Positions 35,663-45,463 of a DNA stretch of 64,000 bases are shown here, piece by piece. The notes beneath the pieces are model-generated. The model had not been told where the DNA came from. It saw only the letters and a program-made list of their open reading frames with translations, and did not search any database. Source of the stretch: Lentibacillus sp. JNUCC-1 (lineage in GTDB: Bacteria > Bacillota > Bacilli > Bacillales > Amphibacillaceae). Numbering within the stretch: position 1 is the stretch's first letter; each line of letters starts with the position of its first letter. The stretch is from assembly GCF_009741735.1 (NCBI RefSeq), contig NZ_WHOH01000003.1:992001-1056000 (forward strand), in the 5' to 3' direction. The position numbers and the translations under genes were made by a program.

Positions 35663-36940
35663 ATGGCAGCAGTTTTTGCCGCTATTGTATTTGTTGTAAG
35701 TTTTATATTAATCATGAGTGAAAAATTAAACCGAGCCGCTGTCGCTTTATTCGGGGGCGTCATTTTTTTACTGACAGGTATTTATGATACAACAGAAGAG
35801 TTTATGAGTTATATTAATTGGGATACCATTGCACTTATCTTTTCCATGATGGTGCTCGTGTCTATTGCACAAAAAACAAATATGTTTTATTTTGCAGGCA
35901 TTCGCTTTGCTAAACTGGTAAATGGCTCACCTGTGCCACTGTTCATTGGCATCAGTCTTATTGTGGCGGCTGGTTCTGCATTACTAGATAACGTGACAAC
36001 AGTGCTTATTTTTGTGCCGATCATGCTGCAGATGGGACGTGTGCTTCAATTACCCTTGTTTCCATATCTGCTGATGATTATATTAAGCTCCAATGTTGGT
36101 GGTGCAGCAACTCTGATCGGAGACCCACCGAATATTATGATTGGGCAAGCAGTGAGCGGTCTTGATTTTATGTCCTTTGTCATCCATCTGGCACCGCTGG
36201 CCATGCTTAACTTGTTGGTGATTATCATTCTAGGTGTTATGCTGTTCAAGAAAGAATTACATCAAACCGATATCAAGATCGACAATCTGATGACGATTGA
36301 CGAATATGCGGCGCTTAAGCGAACCCCTTTATTATATAAATCTTTAGTTGTTTTAAGCATGACATTGCTCGCTTTTAGTTTGCACAGCGTCATTAATGTG
36401 GATATCACGACCGTCGCAATTTCAGGAGCTGTTTTATTGTTGTTGTGGGCAGATCACGAATTGGATACAGAAGCTGTGTTTTCCCAAGTGGAGTGGGTTA
36501 CATTATTTTTCTTTATCGGCTTGTTCACACTTGTGGGCGGGCTGGAAGAAGTAGGCGTCATTGGTTGGATTGCTGAAACCATAATGGCCTATACAGAAGG
36601 AGCTGTAGACAAAACATCCCTTACCATTTTGTGGACGGCTGGTATCTTATCTGGTCTTGTAGACAATATACCTTTCGTTGCTGCCATGATTCCTGTTATT
36701 GAAGAATTTCAATATCATGGCATTAGCAATCTGGATCCAATCTGGTGGTCCTTGGCACTTGGAGCATGCCTTGGAGGAAATGCAACCCTAATCGGAGCTT
36801 CTGCTAACATAGTCGTAGCCGGGCTTGCAGAAGGCGCCAATCAGCGCATCCCTTTTATAAAATACATGCTCTACGGTATCCCAGCAGTACTCATCTCATT
36901 AACCCTGTCAACCCTCTACATCATCATCCGCTACCTTTAA
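35663..36940 (+). CDS. ArsB/NhaD family (ion transporter superfamily) permease
   Basis: ATG behind AAAGGAGGG; 425 residues with about eleven membrane helices. Two repeats carry ALLDNVTTVLIFVP ... GGAATLIGDPPNIMIG and GLVDNIPFVAAMIPVIEEF ... GGNATLIGASANIVVAG, the paired motifs of the ArsB/NhaD/citrate permease group. The substrate (arsenite, Na+/H+ or an organic anion) cannot be told from sequence. No ars genes lie near it, so arsenic transport is not supported by context. Confidence 0.85.
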   Translation: MAAVFAAIVFVVSFILIMSEKLNRAAVALFGGVIFLLTGIYDTTEEFMSYINWDTIALIFSMMVLVSIAQKTNMFYFAGIRFAKLVNGSPVPLFIGISLIVAAGSALLDNVTTVLIFVPIMLQMGRVLQLPLFPYLLMIILSSNVGGAATLIGDPPNIMIGQAVSGLDFMSFVIHLAPLAMLNLLVIIILGVMLFKKELHQTDIKIDNLMTIDEYAALKRTPLLYKSLVVLSMTLLAFSLHSVINVDITTVAISGAVLLLLWADHELDTEAVFSQVEWVTLFFFIGLFTLVGGLEEVGVIGWIAETIMAYTEGAVDKTSLTILWTAGILSGLVDNIPFVAAMIPVIEEFQYHGISNLDPIWWSLALGACLGGNATLIGASANIVVAGLAEGANQRIPFIKYMLYGIPAVLISLTLSTLYIIIRYL

Positions 36941-36977
36941 AATACCCACTATAAGATCAGAACAAAGGATAACGAAG

Positions 36978-37590
36978 TAGACACAAACTGCGAACCAGAA
37001 AAAACTTGGATTTACACATAAAAGCTATTAAGACTGCCTCATGCAGCCGCTCGGGGGAAACACTGCGCTTTCCGCGGGCGCTGCTGAGCCTCCTCGGTCT
37101 AACGACCTCCGGGGTCTCATCGAGGCTTTGCATCCCACAGGAGTCTCCGTGTTTCCCCCGAGCTAGGTATGAGAGGTCAATTCTCTAACTCTTTTGTTAG
37201 TAGAACCGTCCAAGCCACTAACTAACATAGAGTGATTGGAGCGAAGGGAAGTCGACTCCTGCGGGAACAGCACGAGTCCGAAGACCCGCAGCGTTACATT
37301 AGGGTATGTCGACTAAAACCGCCCTTTGCGGCAACGTCGACATACCCCTTGCCGGGGCAAGGAGGCGTTAGGGGATGTTCAATTAAAGCCGGCGCGTCCT
37401 GCGCCAACATCGAACGACCTGCGTCCTGCAGGCCCTTTGGCAAAGAAGACACTGTGAAAGTGGGGTTCTTGAACAGATGTCGCACTTGAGCTGTGATAAA
37501 GTTAAAGCGACTTCCCGGAGCGCAAATCACGGTGCTCTTATATACGTTGATGAGTTTTGACCTACTATGCTTTTTAGTTCGCAGTTGACT
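36978..37590. repeat. Modular repeat element, copy B
   Basis: Starts with ACACAAACTGCGAAC (from 36981) and ends with TAGTTCGCAGTTGACT (to about 37590), about 613 bp, in inverted orientation relative to A and C. The strong hairpin comes first (CTCGGGGGAAACAC 37050-37063, GTGTTTCCCCCGAG 37149-37162) and the second hairpin module follows (about 37230-37530), enlarged by nested inserts. Short open frames inside it are not genes. It fills the gap between the ArsB/NhaD permease and spoVB. Confidence 0.78.
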
Positions 37591-37623
37591 TAAAGTATGT
37601 ATTGTTTTTGGTGACGGATTTAA

Positions 37624-37655
37624 CCGGCACGCGTTGGGGAGCGTGCCGGTTTTTA
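37624..37655. terminator. Terminator-like hairpin downstream of spoVB
   Basis: CCGGCACGC and GCGTGCCGG pair perfectly around eight bases; TTTTT follows on the plus strand, while on the minus strand (spoVB) TTAAAT follows. Confidence 0.75.
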
Positions 37656-39203
37656 GATGAACTTTTTTATGACGGGGATCTGGCTTAATTCATCTTTTGT
37701 TATGAACCGCAACAGGAATAATAGTGAAATGTAGACCATCAACAGAATCGCTAATGCGATGAGCAGACCGAATAGGTTTTCCATCAGTTGAATATAACCT
37801 TGTTTGATGAAATGGCCAATAACCCATGTTAAAGCAATCAATACAACCATTTTAAAAAGATCTATTAACGGGATGGAGAATTTTATCAGTTTGTTTAAAG
37901 ATGCTAGATGAAGCAGCGTCACAAGCACAACTCCGACTGACATCGCAATGGCTACTCCATAAATACCAAAGTTTGGATTGGATGCAAGGAGAATCAATAC
38001 AGTAAATTTAATAACAGCACCAATCAAACTGTTCCACATTGCAGGTCTGGCAAGGTCCAGTGCCTGCAGAGCTGCCTGAAGCGGGCTTTGAACATAAAGC
38101 AGTAAAAAAAATGGAGCCATTAATATGAGAAAGCCCTTAGCATGGTCTGTTCCATACATATAAGTTAAAATTGGAGAAGCAAATAAGGCTAGAACAACGG
38201 TTGCAATTGCGCCTGAGGCAAAAGAAATTCGGATAGCCTGATGAATCCGGTAATGAATAAGCCTTGAGTTTTCCCTTGCCTCTGCCTCTGAAATGGAAGG
38301 GACAATGGAGATCGACAATGATTGCGTAATAAATGTAGGCAAAAATAATAAAGGAAGAACATAGCCGGTCAATTCCCCGTAGGCTTTTGTTGCTGCAATG
38401 GTGGTAACGCCTGCCACCGCCAGTGTTTGTGCGACAAGAATGGGTTCCATAAAATGAGAAATTGAACCGATCATGCGACTTCCGGTGCTGGGAAGAGCAA
38501 TTGAAAGTAATTCTTTTACCGTCCTGTGACTGGCTTTAACATAACTGAAAAAACGTTTGCGGATTCTAATCGTTTTATTGTGCTTAAAGAGAAATACTAA
38601 ATAAATAAGCGATATCAATTCACCAAGAACAACACTGATCATGGCACCTGCAGCCGCATATTCCACGCCAAAAGGAATCAGTAGCTTTACGAAAAATGCA
38701 ACACAGGTGATGCGGACAATTTGTTCGATGACGATGGCATAACTTTGCGGTTTCATATTTTGCTTGCCTTGAAAGTAGCCCTTAATGATCGCCGAGAGCG
38801 CTATAATGGGAATGATAGGACTAATTACGCGAAGTGGTATTAAAGTACGTTCGTCTGTTAGCAGCGTTTCGCTAATGAAGGGGGCTGCAATAATCATGAG
38901 GGTTGTAAATACAATACTTGTCGTCATCGTCATCAATATGGAGATGACCAGAATGCGTTTAATTTTTTGATGATCTCCAACGGCATCAGCTTCTGCTACA
39001 CGTTTAGAAATTGCGACAGGGAGGCTGAATTGTGTTAAAGTAATGACTAGGAATAATGTGGGCAGGGCCATCATGTACAGCCCGACACCTTCTTCTCCCA
39101 TTAATCGTGCCACGACAATTCTGTTGACAAACCCTAAAAAACGTGTAATCATACCCGCTATAATTAAGATAAGAGTACCTTGTAAAAAAGTTTGTTTTGT
39201 CAA
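37653..39203 (-). CDS. spoVB: Stage V sporulation protein B (polysaccharide flippase family)
   Basis: TTG start on the minus strand; 516 residues with about fourteen membrane helices. Starts FLQGTLILIIAGMITRFLGFVNRI, with the MVF/PST flippase features (EEGVGLYMMALPTLFLVITL, LPLLFLPTFITQSLSISIVPSISEA). SpoVB of Bacillus is needed for cortex synthesis in the mother cell and belongs to the MurJ/MOP exporter group. Its place beside yajC, comN and secDF matches B. subtilis. Confidence 0.92.
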   Translation of the reverse strand: MTKQTFLQGTLILIIAGMITRFLGFVNRIVVARLMGEEGVGLYMMALPTLFLVITLTQFSLPVAISKRVAEADAVGDHQKIKRILVISILMTMTTSIVFTTLMIIAAPFISETLLTDERTLIPLRVISPIIPIIALSAIIKGYFQGKQNMKPQSYAIVIEQIVRITCVAFFVKLLIPFGVEYAAAGAMISVVLGELISLIYLVFLFKHNKTIRIRKRFFSYVKASHRTVKELLSIALPSTGSRMIGSISHFMEPILVAQTLAVAGVTTIAATKAYGELTGYVLPLLFLPTFITQSLSISIVPSISEAEARENSRLIHYRIHQAIRISFASGAIATVVLALFASPILTYMYGTDHAKGFLILMAPFFLLLYVQSPLQAALQALDLARPAMWNSLIGAVIKFTVLILLASNPNFGIYGVAIAMSVGVVLVTLLHLASLNKLIKFSIPLIDLFKMVVLIALTWVIGHFIKQGYIQLMENLFGLLIALAILLMVYISLLFLLRFITKDELSQIPVIKKFI

Positions 39204-39315
39204 TGTGCAGGACCTGCCTTCTCAAAAAAATAATTATGTTATACAATGATATATATGCATGACAGTTGGCCAAGCATGACAAGCAAAAAAACCTGTTATT
39301 TGGGAGGGGTGTTCG

Positions 39316-39609
39316 GTGGAATCAGCCCGGACTGTTGAGAAATGGAAAGAGGAACTAGAGCCTGTGCTTGAAAGTAAAGTCTATGAATTTAAAACAATCG
39401 GTTATAATGAAGCAACAGCTGAAGATATATGGAGATGTCTAAATCAGAAGGTCTGGAAAGACAATGCTGAAAGACGACTCTATGAAGTGGTTCAGGATGT
39501 CTTCCATTTGTCTACGGCTACATATATGAGTTATTTAACCGTTAACGCTTACGGAAATGATGATGATTTAATGGCATCGATTGCAGCACTTACTGACAAC
39601 TCTTCATAA
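39316..39609 (+). CDS. comN: Post-transcriptional regulator ComN
   Basis: GTG start behind GGGAGGGG; 97 residues. All-helical with YNEATAEDIWRCLNQKVWK and VVQDVFHLSTATYMSYL, the Post_transc_reg (YrzD/ComN) pattern. In B. subtilis ComN affects comE mRNA and binds DivIVA. Placed between spoVB and secDF as in B. subtilis. Confidence 0.88.
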   Translation: MESARTVEKWKEELEPVLESKVYEFKTIGYNEATAEDIWRCLNQKVWKDNAERRLYEVVQDVFHLSTATYMSYLTVNAYGNDDDLMASIAALTDNSS

Positions 39610-39670
39610 AGCAATCTGAGAGTAAGAAGGTTGTAAAGCGCTGTGATTTAAAGAGGGAGGCATTTTGTAC

Positions 39671-41926
39671 ATGAAAAAAAGAGGCAGAATTGTTGCCTTT
39701 TTTCTGATCGTTTTGGTGTTTGCAGGCACGATTGGAACGACGGTAACAGGGATTACGAAAGACATTAACCTTGGTCTTGACCTTCAAGGCGGTTTTGAGG
39801 TTTTATACGAGGTTGAGACGGTTGATGATTCACAAGAAATGAATCGGAGTCTGCTGGAAGATACGGTTAAGATTCTAAATGATCGCGTCAACAAACTCGG
39901 CATCAGTGAGGCTAATATAGACATTGAAGGTGATGATCGGATCCGGGTTCAACTTGCTGGTGTAGAAGACCAGGCTCAAGCAAGAGAAATGCTTGCCACA
40001 TCAGCCAGACTTTCATTTCGCGATGTGAATGACAATAAGTTGCTCGATGGATCTGATATCAAGGAAGGAAGCGCAAGACAGGACTTTCATCCAGATACAA
40101 ATGCTCCAATAGTTACTTTGAGTCTTAAGGATGCATCTAAGTTTGCCGAGGTCACAGAAAAAATCAAAAATATGGGTGCGCCCGATAATCGTCTCGTAAT
40201 ATGGATGGATTATCAGGAAGGCGATTCCTTTAAAGAGGAAGTAAAAAAGGAAAACCCTAAATATGAATCTGCGCCGAGTGTCACTAAGGTCCTTAATACC
40301 ACAGATGTCATGATTGAGGGTTATACAATTGATGAAGCAAAAAACCTGGCAAGCATCATAAATGCCGGCTCTTTGCCTGTCAATATGATTGAAAAGTACT
40401 CTACTTCTGTTGGTGCTCAGTTTGGAGAGCAAGCATTAAATAAGACAGTCTTTGCAGGTATTATCGGTGTCAGTCTTATTTTTGTATTTATGCTGGCGGT
40501 ATATAGATTCCCAGGGATTATTGCTACTATTAATTTAAGTATTTATATCTATTTGATCTTGCTTGTCTTCAACTTGATGAATGGGGTATTGACACTTCCG
40601 GGTATTGCTGCATTGATCCTTGGAGTCGGGATGGCGGTTGATGCGAACGTCATCACCTTTGAAAGAATCAAAGAAGAAATTAAAGCAGGGAAATCAACAG
40701 TGGCGGCCTTTAAGGCAGGCACCAAAAACTCACTGTCCACAATTTTTGATGCCAACATTACCACTTTACTGGCAGCATCCATACTATTTATGTTTGGTAC
40801 CAGTTCAGTAAAAGGTTTCGCTACTATGCTCATTGTCAGTATTCTTGTCAGTTTCCTTACAGCGGTATACGGAACACGTCTGCTGCTTGGATTGTGGGTT
40901 AACACTCGGGCACTGAATAAGAAGCCTGGTTGGTTTGGTGTGAAGCAAAAAGACATCGCTGATATTGCTGAATCTGATAAAGAACCTGAAGCAACATTTA
41001 TGAATCGTTCATGGAATGTAGTCGATTACCGAAAGATCTTTTTCACTGCTTCAACAGCTATGGTTATAATCGGCATTGTGTCACTTGCCTTATTTAAGCT
41101 GAACCCAGGAATTGACTTCACGAGCGGCTCACGAATCGAAGTGCTGGCTGAGCAGACACTTACAACCGAGCAAATTAATGAAGATTTGGATAAACTGGAT
41201 TTGGAAGCCAAGTCCTTAGTGATTTCAGGTGAAGATAACAAAATTGGCGTTATGCGTTTCGATGACGTTCTATCAAAAGATAAAATTGAAGATATTAAAT
41301 CGTATTTCCTTGAAAAGTACAATAATGACCCAAATGTCAGTGTTGTATCCCCAATCGTAGGTGAAGAATTGGTGAAAAATGCGATCTATGCTGTCGCCAT
41401 TGCTTCAATCTTCATGATTATTTATGTGACACTTAGATTCGAGATGTTCTTTGCAATAACAGCTTTAATTGCGCTATTGCATGATGCATTCTTTGTGCTG
41501 GTTGTGTTTAGTTTGACCCGAATTGAATTTGATGTCACCATTGTAGCGGCTGTCCTAACCATTGTCGGGTATTCCATAAACGATACCATTGTTACATTCG
41601 ACCGGATTAGGGAAAACTTACGCAAGAAGAAACGTGTAAAAACGTTTGCCGAATTGGCACGTGTTGTAAATCGGAGTCTCGTACAGACATTTACTCGAAG
41701 TCTTAATACAACTGTGACGACAATGCTAGCGGTTCTTGCTTTCTTGATACTTGGTGCCCAATCGATCACTGGTTTTGCTCTTGCGCTAACAGTTGGTCTT
41801 TTGGTTGGTACCTACTCGTCACTCTTCCTTGCCTCCTTGCTATGGCTCGTATGGCGCGGGAAGAACATCAAAGAGAAACCTGTTGTATTCGAAAAGAAAA
41901 AACGCGTAGAAGGACCACAAGTTTAA
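39671..41926 (+). CDS. secDF: Protein translocase SecDF (fused)
   Basis: ATG 39671 behind GAGGGAGG; a TTG two codons upstream is too close. 751 residues: SecD half (LGLDLQGGFEVLYEVE, six helices, GVGMAVDANVITFERIKEE) and SecF half (NPGIDFTSGSRIEVL, YSINDTIVTFDRIRENL) joined near residue 430. SecDF uses proton flow to help pull proteins through SecYEG. The fusion is normal in Bacillus. Confidence 0.97.
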   Translation: MKKRGRIVAFFLIVLVFAGTIGTTVTGITKDINLGLDLQGGFEVLYEVETVDDSQEMNRSLLEDTVKILNDRVNKLGISEANIDIEGDDRIRVQLAGVEDQAQAREMLATSARLSFRDVNDNKLLDGSDIKEGSARQDFHPDTNAPIVTLSLKDASKFAEVTEKIKNMGAPDNRLVIWMDYQEGDSFKEEVKKENPKYESAPSVTKVLNTTDVMIEGYTIDEAKNLASIINAGSLPVNMIEKYSTSVGAQFGEQALNKTVFAGIIGVSLIFVFMLAVYRFPGIIATINLSIYIYLILLVFNLMNGVLTLPGIAALILGVGMAVDANVITFERIKEEIKAGKSTVAAFKAGTKNSLSTIFDANITTLLAASILFMFGTSSVKGFATMLIVSILVSFLTAVYGTRLLLGLWVNTRALNKKPGWFGVKQKDIADIAESDKEPEATFMNRSWNVVDYRKIFFTASTAMVIIGIVSLALFKLNPGIDFTSGSRIEVLAEQTLTTEQINEDLDKLDLEAKSLVISGEDNKIGVMRFDDVLSKDKIEDIKSYFLEKYNNDPNVSVVSPIVGEELVKNAIYAVAIASIFMIIYVTLRFEMFFAITALIALLHDAFFVLVVFSLTRIEFDVTIVAAVLTIVGYSINDTIVTFDRIRENLRKKKRVKTFAELARVVNRSLVQTFTRSLNTTVTTMLAVLAFLILGAQSITGFALALTVGLLVGTYSSLFLASLLWLVWRGKNIKEKPVVFEKKKRVEGPQV

Positions 41927-41929
41927 CCC

Positions 41930-41969
41930 ATCACCCCTTGCTCTCTAACAAAAGCAAGGGGTGATTTTA
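41930..41969 (+). terminator. Terminator after secDF
   Basis: ATCACCCCTTGC and GCAAGGGGTGAT are perfect 12-bp arms with a 12-base loop and TTTTATT after. Confidence 0.9.
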
Positions 41970-42105
41970 TTGAGCGTCCCCACAAAAACAATAAGCAATA
42001 GACAAAAACATCGAAGAGTAAAAACTTGATTCATATTTTGTTATGTAGAAAGAGATTACAGTTTTTGTCAGAGGGGTACAATAGATTATATGGAGGTGTG
42101 TATAT

Positions 42106-42435
42106 TTGAAGAATCAATACGCGGTTATTATTGCCATCATCGTCGTTATACTGGTTGCTATTTTTGCTGTAATTAATGTTGATGCTGTTGAAGTAAACTA
42201 TCTTTTTGGTACCGGACAGGCACCGCTTGTACTCGTGATTTTAATCTCTGTTCTAATGGGAGGCATATTGACAGCTTCAGCCGGGGCGATAAAAATGTAT
42301 CAGCTCCAACGTGAAAATAAAAAGCTGAAAACGGAACTTGCACAATTAAAAGGAAAGAGCAATAAAGGTATCTCTGAGTCTAAAGCAAGCACAAATAAGC
42401 ATCACAAAGAGACCAAAACCCAGCCGAAAAAATGA
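42106..42435 (+). CDS. LapA domain membrane protein
   Basis: TTG start behind GGAGGTG; 109 residues. Two membrane helices (AVIIAIIVVILVAIFAVINV and LVLVILISVLMGGILTA), the intervening VDAVEVNYLFG of LapA/YrvD proteins, then a coiled-coil, lysine-rich cytoplasmic end. Function in Bacillus unknown. Confidence 0.83.
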   Translation: MKNQYAVIIAIIVVILVAIFAVINVDAVEVNYLFGTGQAPLVLVILISVLMGGILTASAGAIKMYQLQRENKKLKTELAQLKGKSNKGISESKASTNKHHKETKTQPKK

Positions 42436-42514
42436 CTCCTAGGAGGCTGGGCAATAACTACTCATTGCACCCCATGGCCGTCTTTTGTATAATAAATAGG
42501 TCAGGGGTGAATTT

Positions 42515-44845
42515 ATGCTACAAAGAAAAGCAAAATGGGTGTTTTCAGGTGCTGAGGCAGATCATGTCCACCAGTCAACATCTGCAACTATATCGCCTAT
42601 TATCACTGATTTACTGGCTCAACGTGGGATTACACAATTAGAAGATATGGAGGCCTTTTTGTCTCCAGATCTTTCAAAACTAAATTCCCCCGCTTTTCTA
42701 CAAACAATGGAAAAAGCAGTGAACCGTGTACATGAAGCGATTGCCAATCATGAAAAAATATTGATATTCGGAGACTATGACGCGGATGGGGTCAGTTCTA
42801 CCACCTTGATGCTTAATACTTTGAGTGAACTGGACGCAGTCTGTGATTATTACATACCTAATCGGTTTACAGAGGGATACGGTCCAAACGAACAGGCGTT
42901 TAAATGGGCCTATGAAAACGATGTGAAACTTATTATTACAGTTGACACAGGAATTGCAGCGGTCAACGAAATTAAATATGCCAATAGCCTTGGCATTGAT
43001 GTCATTTTAACGGACCATCATGAAGTGCAGCACGAACTTCCGGATGCTTATGCAATTCTTCATCCCAAGTGTTCACCTGATTATCCCTTTAAAGAATTGG
43101 CTGGTGTTGGAGTTGCTTTTAAATTTGCAGAAGCATTACTTGGATATTTCCCAAAACACCTGCTTGATTTAGTTGCGCTTGGCACAATTGCAGATATGGT
43201 GCCGCTTATTGATGAAAATAGAATTCTTGCCTACAATGGCTTGAAACAGATACAAACAACAGCACGCCCAGGGTTGAATGCACTCAAAAAAGCATATCAA
43301 ATTGAAGGCACTGTCAATGAAGAGTCAATAGGCTTCAAATTGGCCCCGGCATTGAATGCTGTTGGACGATTGCAGGAAGCTGACCTTGCAGTAGACCTGT
43401 TGTTGGCGCGAACGCAAGAAGAGGCAGAAGTTCTTGCTGAAGAGGTTAAAGGACTTAACGAACATCGGAAATCAATCGTAAAAAAGATTGTACAAGAAGC
43501 AGAGGCAAAAACAGACCCTGATGAAGAAGGAGTCATTGTTGTGGCACACCCCGGCTGGAACGCAGGGGTGCTTGGTATTGTTGCCTCAAGACTTGTTCGT
43601 AAGTTCAACAGACCGGCTGTTGTCCTGACGATTGCAGAAGATGGTCTGACCGCTAAGGGTTCAGCACGTAGCATTCCTGCATTCGACATATTTAAAAATG
43701 GGATGGAAGTCAGGGATCTGTTCACACATTTCGGCGGCCATTCTCAGGCAGCTGGTATGACACTTCCAGCTGAAAACGTCGCGTTGCTGCATGAAAAGTT
43801 GAACATTTTGATCAAAGAGCAATTAACAGAAGAAGATTTTAAACCTGTAATTAATGTGAGTTTGTCACTGGATATAGCTGATATTGATGAAAAGATGGTA
43901 TCAGATATTGCTAAGCTTGCTCCATTTGGGATGCACAATCCAAAACCAATTTTTCGTGTTCAAGCAATTCCAAGTGAGATTCGGCAAATAGGGAGCAGTC
44001 AAGCCCATTTAAAAATGCAGTTTCAGAAAGACGGAAGAAGATTGGATGCAATTGGCTTTGGAATGGGTCCATTATATCATGCTATATCGCCTAAAACGGT
44101 GGTTTCAGTCGTAGGGGAACTTGGCATAAATGAATGGAACGGACACAAAAAAGTACAAATACTCATGCAGGATCTTGGGATCGATACATGGCAATTATTT
44201 GATCATCGTGGCAAACATTTTGAATCTGTGATTGATCAGCTTGAAGGTCGAGCTCAGATCGCAGTGGTTGGACATATTCCTGAGGGTGACCATAAACATA
44301 TGATGCAGATTCAATATGACGAGGTTGTACCCTCGCACCAAAATATTGATATATTAGTCATTAAGGATCTGCCACCCAGGCTTGAAGCACTGGCACACAT
44401 AATTAAAAAGACACAACCAAAACAAATCCATGCGACGTATCATGTGCAAGACAGTGCGTATTTAAAAGCATTTCCTTCACGTGAAGAATTTAAGTGGTTT
44501 TATGCCCTTATTCATAAACGGACGATTCTTGATTTACACCAGGAACTCAAACCGCTGATGGCGGCGAAATCTTGGTCCAAAGATCATATTATTTTTATGG
44601 CACAGGTATTCAGAGAACTTGAATTTGTCCATATTAATAAAGGTGTTATCAAGAAAAATCCGCAACCAATAAAAAAAGATCTGCAAGAATCAACCATTTA
44701 TCAATCCCGATTGAATGAAAGCGAGATTGAAAAAGTACTGTACTATTCTCAAAATGAAGAACTGAAAGCGTGGTTTGCCGCCTGTATGGAAGACGGACAA
44801 ACTGCGAGGGAGGCTGTAACAGATGGATTACAAACAACATATTAA
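42515..44845 (+). CDS. recJ: Single-stranded-DNA exonuclease RecJ
   Basis: 776 residues. DHH superfamily motifs [12 protein letters not shown] near 86, [20 protein letters not shown], and [11 protein letters not shown] of the DHHA1 part; a long C-terminal extension typical of Firmicutes RecJ. Degrades single-stranded DNA 5' to 3' in recombination and repair. Overlaps the start of apt by 23 bp. Confidence 0.96.
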   Translation: MLQRKAKWVFSGAEADHVHQSTSATISPIITDLLAQRGITQLEDMEAFLSPDLSKLNSPAFLQTMEKAVNRVHEAIANHEKILIFGDYDADGVSSTTLMLNTLSELDAVCDYYIPNRFTEGYGPNEQAFKWAYENDVKLIITVDTGIAAVNEIKYANSLGIDVILTDHHEVQHELPDAYAILHPKCSPDYPFKELAGVGVAFKFAEALLGYFPKHLLDLVALGTIADMVPLIDENRILAYNGLKQIQTTARPGLNALKKAYQIEGTVNEESIGFKLAPALNAVGRLQEADLAVDLLLARTQEEAEVLAEEVKGLNEHRKSIVKKIVQEAEAKTDPDEEGVIVVAHPGWNAGVLGIVASRLVRKFNRPAVVLTIAEDGLTAKGSARSIPAFDIFKNGMEVRDLFTHFGGHSQAAGMTLPAENVALLHEKLNILIKEQLTEEDFKPVINVSLSLDIADIDEKMVSDIAKLAPFGMHNPKPIFRVQAIPSEIRQIGSSQAHLKMQFQKDGRRLDAIGFGMGPLYHAISPKTVVSVVGELGINEWNGHKKVQILMQDLGIDTWQLFDHRGKHFESVIDQLEGRAQIAVVGHIPEGDHKHMMQIQYDEVVPSHQNIDILVIKDLPPRLEALAHIIKKTQPKQIHATYHVQDSAYLKAFPSREEFKWFYALIHKRTILDLHQELKPLMAAKSWSKDHIIFMAQVFRELEFVHINKGVIKKNPQPIKKDLQESTIYQSRLNESEIEKVLYYSQNEELKAWFAACMEDGQTAREAVTDGLQTTY

Positions 44846-45335
44846 AATTGTGGAAGACTGGCCTAAAGAAGGCATTAAATTTAAAGACATCACACCACTG
44901 ATGCAAAATGGAGAAGCATACAAAAGCGCGGTTGATGAGATTGTGAAATATGCTCGTAATAAAGATGTAGACATAATCGTTGGTCCAGAAGCCAGAGGTT
45001 TTATCATCGGATGCCCAGTGTCTTACGCTTTGGAAATTGGGTTTGTTCCTGTCAGGAAAGAAGGTAAGTTACCTCGAGAAGTCATTAAAGTGGATTACGG
45101 TCTTGAGTATGGACAAAACGTTTTAACGATTCATGAAGACGCCATTAAACCTGGGCAACGCGTTTTGATCACAGACGATTTACTTGCAACTGGTGGTACA
45201 ATAGAAGCAACGATTAAATTAGTTGAAGAGCTCGGTGGGGTAGTGGCAGGATGCGCATTTCTTGTAGAACTCTCTTACTTGAACGGGCATGAAAAGCTTC
45301 AAGATTACGATGTTCTTACGTTGACAACTTATTAA
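44823..45335 (+). CDS. apt: Adenine phosphoribosyltransferase
   Basis: ATG behind GAGGGAGG, inside the recJ end; 170 residues. PRPP-binding [16 protein letters not shown] near 118, [15 protein letters not shown], and [10 protein letters not shown] hood residues. Converts adenine and PRPP to AMP. The recJ-apt-relA order is conserved in Bacillus. Confidence 0.97.
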   Translation: MDYKQHIKIVEDWPKEGIKFKDITPLMQNGEAYKSAVDEIVKYARNKDVDIIVGPEARGFIIGCPVSYALEIGFVPVRKEGKLPREVIKVDYGLEYGQNVLTIHEDAIKPGQRVLITDDLLATGGTIEATIKLVEELGGVVAGCAFLVELSYLNGHEKLQDYDVLTLTTY

Positions 45336-45348
45336 ATAGGTGAGTTTC

Positions 45349-45378
45349 AGGTCTGACCAGATTGTCAGACCTATTCTT
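45349..45378 (+). terminator. Weak terminator after apt
   Basis: AGGTCTGAC and GTCAGACCT form a perfect 9-bp stem with a six-base loop; only a weak T tract follows (ATTCTTAT). Confidence 0.55.
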
Positions 45379-45463
45379 ATAATGGTTATTCCTTTACATT
45401 GCGTCTGAAATTTTCGATACTGTATAACAACAAGATTTATGGAACTGGGATATGGGTGATGAT

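Noticed and set aside
35663..36940. Arsenite efflux pump ArsB as a specific function
   Set aside because: The family includes NhaD, citrate and other permeases, and no arsR, arsC or other arsenic genes are near.
37006..37530. Short open frames on both strands in repeat copy B
   Set aside because: They cross hairpin arms, lack start signals and are not kept in copy C.
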